From positions 19,453,346 to 19,517,345 of the forward strand of contig CM020618.1 in the NCBI GenBank assembly GCA_009829735.1: a DNA stretch of 64,000 nt, read 5' to 3'. Below are positions 59,601 through 64,000 of the stretch, piece by piece; position 1 is the stretch's first letter; every line of letters starts with the position of its first letter. The translations under genes were made by a program, and so were the position numbers. Under the pieces are notes generated by a model. That model made no database searches. It was not told where the DNA came from and saw only the letters and a list, made by a program, of their open reading frames with translations. The stretch is from Pyropia yezoensis (Eukaryota > Rhodophyta > Bangiophyceae > Bangiales > Bangiaceae).

Positions 59601-60604
59601 CCGTGACCGAGGAGGGCAACCAGTACCTCCTGGTCGTCTGTGACCGCTTCACGAACTTACGCGAGCGATCCCACTGGCAGAGATCACGGCCATGTCGGTC
59701 GTGTCAGCCTTCCTAGATCACTGGGTTGCCGCGTATGGCATCCCAGATAGTACACTATCGGACAATGGACCGCAATTTGCGTCTGTACTGTTTCAGGGAG
59801 TGCTGGATATGTTGGGGGTTAAGGCAAACTATGCCACCCCCTACCACCCACAACTAATGGGCAGGTGGAGCGCTTCAACAAAACTATTGTTAGGCAGCTG
59901 CGCCACTATGTGAGTGAGCACGTGAAGACGTGGGACCACTACATTTCTATCCTTACTACTGCCTACAATTCGCAGGTTCACTCATCTACAGGGAAGTACC
60001 CCTCGCTTTAGTGACCCCCCGTCGCGTGCGGTCTATTGCCGTGCGGCGGTCGCTCCCAACTAGGGAGGATGGTGGCAGTACGCCTACTCCTACTGAGAGT
60101 AAGGCGGAGTTCGCCGCTAGGCTTGAGAACCTCATCCCTAAAGTCAGGGCTGAGATGGACAAAGCACAAAAGCGCTACAAGCGTACCTTTGACAAAAAGG
60201 TGGGCAATGCTAAACATGTCGCCGAGCAGGGTGACTGGGTGCTGGTACACTCGCACACCCCAACTGGGGGTAAGCTGGTATTCCAGACGAAGGGACCGTA
60301 CCAGTCCTTCGTACTGATGGGCGGCGCTTCACCATCGAAAGTGACGATGGGGTCCGCACAGTGAACGGACAGGACGTGGTCAAAGTTGCACCACCGCCCT
60401 GCAGGCGACCCAGCTTGGGCGCGTGCTTTGGAAGCGTGGCGCCTCCCCTCACTGCCTGCGGCCAAAACAGGGCCCGCAGGAGTACGTGTTCGATAAGTTC
60501 ATCGACCACGGATGGGATGAAGACACTGACCGCCTCATGTTGAGGGTGCGTTGGTTTGGCTACAAAGCCAAGGATGATACGTGGGAGTATGTGGAGGACC
60601 TTCC
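56691..60604 (+). pseudogene. pol: Pol, copy 2: frameshifted and gap-truncated
   Basis: This starts intact (protease DTGSG, then RT) and carries a P-to-L change relative to copy 1 at KAGVPWRI. Single-base indels in short homopolymers then break it: a C lost near 58110 and one gained near 58193 put about 28 codons of RT out of frame. Losses near 58463, 59307, 59657, 59852, 59993 and 60304, and gains near 59602, 60398 and 60467, scramble RNase H and integrase. The YLDD box is still readable. Because all changes are +/-1 in homopolymers, crowd toward the gap and are matched by similar errors on its other side, sequencing error is at least as likely as true decay. Confidence 0.8.
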
Positions 60605-61104
60605 NNNNNNNNNNNNNNNNNNNNNNNNNNNNNNNNNNNNNNNNNNNNNNNNNNNNNNNNNNNNNNNNNNNNNNNNNNNNNNNNNNNNNNNNNNNNNNNN
60701 NNNNNNNNNNNNNNNNNNNNNNNNNNNNNNNNNNNNNNNNNNNNNNNNNNNNNNNNNNNNNNNNNNNNNNNNNNNNNNNNNNNNNNNNNNNNNNNNNNNN
60801 NNNNNNNNNNNNNNNNNNNNNNNNNNNNNNNNNNNNNNNNNNNNNNNNNNNNNNNNNNNNNNNNNNNNNNNNNNNNNNNNNNNNNNNNNNNNNNNNNNNN
60901 NNNNNNNNNNNNNNNNNNNNNNNNNNNNNNNNNNNNNNNNNNNNNNNNNNNNNNNNNNNNNNNNNNNNNNNNNNNNNNNNNNNNNNNNNNNNNNNNNNNN
61001 NNNNNNNNNNNNNNNNNNNNNNNNNNNNNNNNNNNNNNNNNNNNNNNNNNNNNNNNNNNNNNNNNNNNNNNNNNNNNNNNNNNNNNNNNNNNNNNNNNNN
61101 NNNN
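60605..61104. other. Assembly gap (500 N)
   Basis: Exactly 500 N, a conventional placeholder length, so the true distance is unknown. Sequence on the left is the pol chromodomain of copy 2 and on the right is gag of another copy. At least the antisense region and an LTR are expected in between if both belong to one tandem array. Confidence 1.
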
Positions 61105-62724
61105 AACTAGGCTTTCGGAGGACGGTGGACCTCCGTTGGTCGGCGATGGGCTCGCGCCATGCCCCCGGTTGAGACCCTGAGCAACGTGGTTACCCCTCAG
61201 GTGGACTCCCGGAGGCGGACCGAGACTCAACTGGAGTCGTCAATCCACTCCTCGCGGAAACTGTCCGTCGGAGGCGACCAATGTGTTGCGGCAGACTTTG
61301 CCGACCTGGTGGTCACGATGACGAATACTATTCTGAATCAGATTGTGGCGAGTTTGCCAGATGGCCTTAATGTCCAAACCGGATTGGGGCTTTCGAGCCC
61401 GCAGGCGCAGGGGGAATCCCCCCTTACGCCTATCTCTGGTCGCCCCGAACTGGGGGCGACACCTGTGACTCCCAACGAGGGAGCCACACCATACTCGGTG
61501 GGGCGTACGCCCTTCACGGGGGAGTTCCCCCCGGAAACGCCGGCGGCTACACCAAGCGCGCCGCGCCGGACTACAGGCACTGAGAGTGAACTTACCCCAG
61601 TGCCACAGCGGCTGTTCCCTCAACGTGAGGTGCCGCCCAAGATCCAGGTAGCCAACCCGGTCTACCAGAGGATCTTTGACTGTGAGACCTACGCCCTCCA
61701 CAACAAGTCGGTGGCGTATGGTCCTGACCAGGCCCGAGCCATGGGCCGTGCCAAGAAGAATGCACTTCATTCTTTTGGGCACAAAGCGGAGTGGGACGGA
61801 ACTCCCCCCCTCCGTGTCTTTGAGTTTCTACGTCGTTTCACAAAAGCCTGTGACGACAATGCCATAAGTGAAGGCATGGCTTTTTACATGCTACAGGAGT
61901 TTACGAAGGGCGACCTACGGACAGAACTTATGTCCGTCATGCCCAGCTCCTCAAGTGGAGGCGCTGGTGAGGTGACGTCCTATTTGGAGCTCGTCAACTG
62001 GTTGTTGAGAGCCATGGTTGATGAGGCAGCGTTGGCTTCTCAAGTCGAGGAGTTTACGCAAGCCCATCAGGAAGAGGCGGAGGACGAGTTGTCCTTTGCG
62101 GAGCGAGTCCGTAAGCTCAACAATCTTTGTGGGTTTCTTCATCCACAAGCTGTGGTGAAGAGTCGGTTTGTGGAGGGACTCCATTGGTCAGTCCGGATGG
62201 AGACCCGGGAGCATAGCACTGCCCGGGCGACCCTGGCCGAGTTGGCCAGGTTCGCCTATCGCAGAGGCGAGGCCTACCGCAAGTTGCGGGAGGAACAACG
62301 CCAGGAGCGTCAGGCCGAGTTGGCCAAGGAACGGGAGGAGGCGCGCCAGGCCAGAGAGTTGAGAGAGGCACGCCGAATCCGCAAGGAGAGGGTGGTAGCT
62401 GCCGTGGGAACTTCCCAGGGTACCTCTTCGTCTTCCCCAGTTGGGAAGACCCCTCCGGGAACTGACCATCGGTGTTGGAACTGCAACTCCGATGGACACT
62501 GGGCATATGACTGCCCCAAGTTGAGTAAACGCATCCAACAACTTGTTAGGAATGCGAGTAAGAAGTCGGCTACGAGCGAAGTACGTTCACGCCGCGAGGG
62601 TGGGTCTCGACCGGTCGTTGCGGTCGCCACTCCCTCGGCGGAGGAGGCGGACACGTCGTCCTCGGACTCGTCGTCTTCCTCCCCGCCCTCAGATTCGGAC
62701 GCCAAGTCGGCGGGAAACGAATGA
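61105..62724 (+). CDS. gag: Gag, copy 3, 5'-truncated
   Basis: The C-terminal about 540 codons of gag. The first about 200 bp after the gap contain one-base losses in homopolymers (near 61158, 61176, 61271 and 61302 compared with copy 1), which break the frame there. From about 61310 the frame is clean through the capsid region, CCHC knuckle and acidic tail to the TGA at 62722-62724. One substitution (S to A in SSGGSGEV) marks it as a separate copy or allele. The ATGA overlap with pol is conserved at 62721-62724. Confidence 0.88.
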
Positions 62725-64000
62725 CCGTTGGGGCTGGTCGTCCGAAGCTCACAACGGCAGCCTCGGCCAAGTGGGCCAGGAGGACGAACCAACCGTGCCG
62801 GATACTGCGGCGACCTAAGGGAGTCCGCCCACCTCGGGTAGGACTCCCCAAGAACGTAAACCCACGTCGGGTCATCGCGGTGCTGACGGGTGAGAACTTC
62901 CAGGTGGCTGGACGGGTGCAACTTGCCCCCGGCCGTGCATGCTGTACCCGTATCGTACTTGATACCGGGTCAGGAGCCTCCTTGATACGCAAGTCGCTAT
63001 TACCAAAGGAGGTGAAGCTCCAACGCTGGAGGTCCAAAGCTGACCATATGATTGACATCAATGGTGGGGTACTTCCCATCGTTGGTGCCGTGACCCTACC
63101 AACTAGGTTGGGGACCCATGAGGTCGACGTGACCTATGGCGTAGTTGAGAATATATCGGTACCCCTGCTTCTGGGTACCCCTTATGTTGTTACACAAGTG
63201 CCTTTGATTTGTGGCCCTGAGTACTGGGTCAAGTTGATGAATGGGGAGACTATCCCCATCCTTGGTAAGGGAAAGTCTGTGGCTCCTGTGACAGTCTCAC
63301 AGTCGAAGCCTGTTTGTTCGGTGAGGGAAGGGTTTACTGCTACCCTGCGTTTAGCCCGCAAAGTCACGTTGCCCCCCAACTCGGTGGCGCACGTTGATGT
63401 TGTAACTGATTTTACGGGGAACGGGTTGGTGCACCCTCACCCCCGTCTTGCTCGCAAGCACCAAGTGCATGTTGCCCTTGGCACGATGGACTCCAAGGCC
63501 GGAGTCCTGTGGAGGATCCAGGTGATGAACCTGAGCCCGACGCCCAAGTACTTCAAGTCGGGAGCCAAGTTCGGCTATATCGACCAACACGAGGGACCGG
63601 TAGTAGCGGTCACCCTCAACGCGGGCGCAAGTAGCGACCCGAAGTCCGGAAAGGAGAAGCATCAAGCCAAGTCGGCCGCCTCTCCTCGACCCCATGTGAA
63701 CATGGAGGGTGTCCCCCCCAGGTTGAGGGTTCAAGTTGAACGCCTCTTGGACCAATATCACAAGTTGTGGGATGGTCAATTGGGACTCATGAGAGCCACC
63801 CAACACCGGATCGAGTTGAAGCCCGGTGCACCCCCTATACGCCAACAACCGTATAGGGGAGGACCCCGTTCAAGGGCCCTCGTTAAGGAGCAAGTTGCTC
63901 GCATGGAGGCCCTCGATGTGATCGAGGCCAGCAACGCCGAGTGGGCGAGTCCGGTGGTTATCGTCCCCAAAGTTGATGGGACCCCCCGGTTTTGTATCGA
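62721..64000 (+). CDS. pol: Pol, copy 3, cut by the window end
   Basis: The first about 426 codons of pol: the N-terminus, protease active site DTGSG, and the start of reverse transcriptase (WASPVVIVPKVDGTPRFCI) at the window edge. It shares the P-to-L change at KAGVLWRI with copy 2. No frame break is visible. Confidence 0.92.
   Translation, partial: MTVGAGRPKLTTAASAKWARRTNQPCRILRRPKGVRPPRVGLPKNVNPRRVIAVLTGENFQVAGRVQLAPGRACCTRIVLDTGSGASLIRKSLLPKEVKLQRWRSKADHMIDINGGVLPIVGAVTLPTRLGTHEVDVTYGVVENISVPLLLGTPYVVTQVPLICGPEYWVKLMNGETIPILGKGKSVAPVTVSQSKPVCSVREGFTATLRLARKVTLPPNSVAHVDVVTDFTGNGLVHPHPRLARKHQVHVALGTMDSKAGVLWRIQVMNLSPTPKYFKSGAKFGYIDQHEGPVVAVTLNAGASSDPKSGKEKHQAKSAASPRPHVNMEGVPPRLRVQVERLLDQYHKLWDGQLGLMRATQHRIELKPGAPPIRQQPYRGGPRSRALVKEQVARMEALDVIEASNAEWASPVVIVPKVDGTPRFCI

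Larger units (their letters stand above)
54160..60604 (+). mobile_element. Chromovirus copy 2, truncated by the assembly gap
   Basis: LTR, gag and pol collinear with copy 1 and almost identical. The copy ends at the 500-N gap within the chromodomain region, so its antisense ORF and 3' LTR are not seen. A handful of substitutions separate the copies over the first 3.4 kb. After about 58100, single-base indels at homopolymers accumulate toward the gap. Confidence 0.93.
61105..64000 (+). mobile_element. Chromovirus copy 3, both ends missing
   Basis: This begins inside gag after the gap and runs off the window inside pol. It is nearly identical to copies 1 and 2. Confidence 0.92.

Noticed and set aside
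58493..60364. Separate small pol fragments as independent genes in copy 2
   Set aside because: They are one pol sequence cut by one-base homopolymer indels near the gap.
1..64000. tRNA, rRNA or other structured RNA genes
   Set aside because: I looked for B-box-like and rRNA-like words on both strands and saw none convincing. A covariance-model search would be needed to exclude them.

Overview
The window is eukaryotic nuclear DNA from a very GC-rich genome. It holds intron-poor protein genes (mitochondrial ATP synthase OSCP, a KH protein, a Mei2-like protein, a NOP15/NIFK-like nucleolar protein, a PLP aminotransferase), long G/C homopolymer tracts between genes, and several families of LTR and DNA transposons. 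The last quarter is dominated by a nearly identical Ty3/gypsy chromovirus-type element. This mix suits a GC-rich alga; a bangiophyte red alga (Porphyra/Pyropia type) is my best guess, by inference only. No plastid, ribosomal RNA or tRNA marker is present to fix it.

Layout. 1-13.6 kb: an unrecognised low-complexity gene (590-3079), the OSCP gene and a 953-aa KH RNA-binding gene, separated by G/C-run-rich non-coding DNA. 13.6-18.7 kb: a transposon nest. It contains a ~125-bp MITE, then an outer terminal-inverted-repeat element carrying two abutting 200-bp repeats, with a 3.56-kb pogo/Tigger-like transposon inserted 30 bp from its right end and flanked by TA. 19.9-31 kb: the main host-gene block. 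It has a 1137-aa protein of 16-residue proline-rich repeats, an aminotransferase, a Mei2-like RNA-binding protein and a NOP15-like protein. 31-37 kb: mostly non-coding DNA with a degenerate inverted-repeat element. 37-44 kb: a PIF/Harbinger-like transposase facing a Myb/SANT-like protein (the usual two-gene Harbinger set), a solo LTR with a 5-bp target duplication between them, and an unrecognised Arg/Pro-rich gene. 45-64 kb: a tandem run of chromovirus copies (LTR-gag-pol-antisense ORF-LTR-gag-pol-gap-gag-pol), cut by a 500-N assembly gap.

How the parts work together. Host genes are ordinary housekeeping or RNA-binding genes in divergent or convergent pairs. The mobile part is the more unusual. 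In the LTR element, gag and pol overlap by the four bases ATGA, a 647-codon ORF lies antisense between pol and the 3' LTR, and the whole element, LTRs included, is studded with odd-length short palindromes mostly centred on CAA(G/C)TTG. These cross all reading phases of conserved protein domains. I consider that palindrome pattern and the antisense ORF the best candidates for something undescribed.
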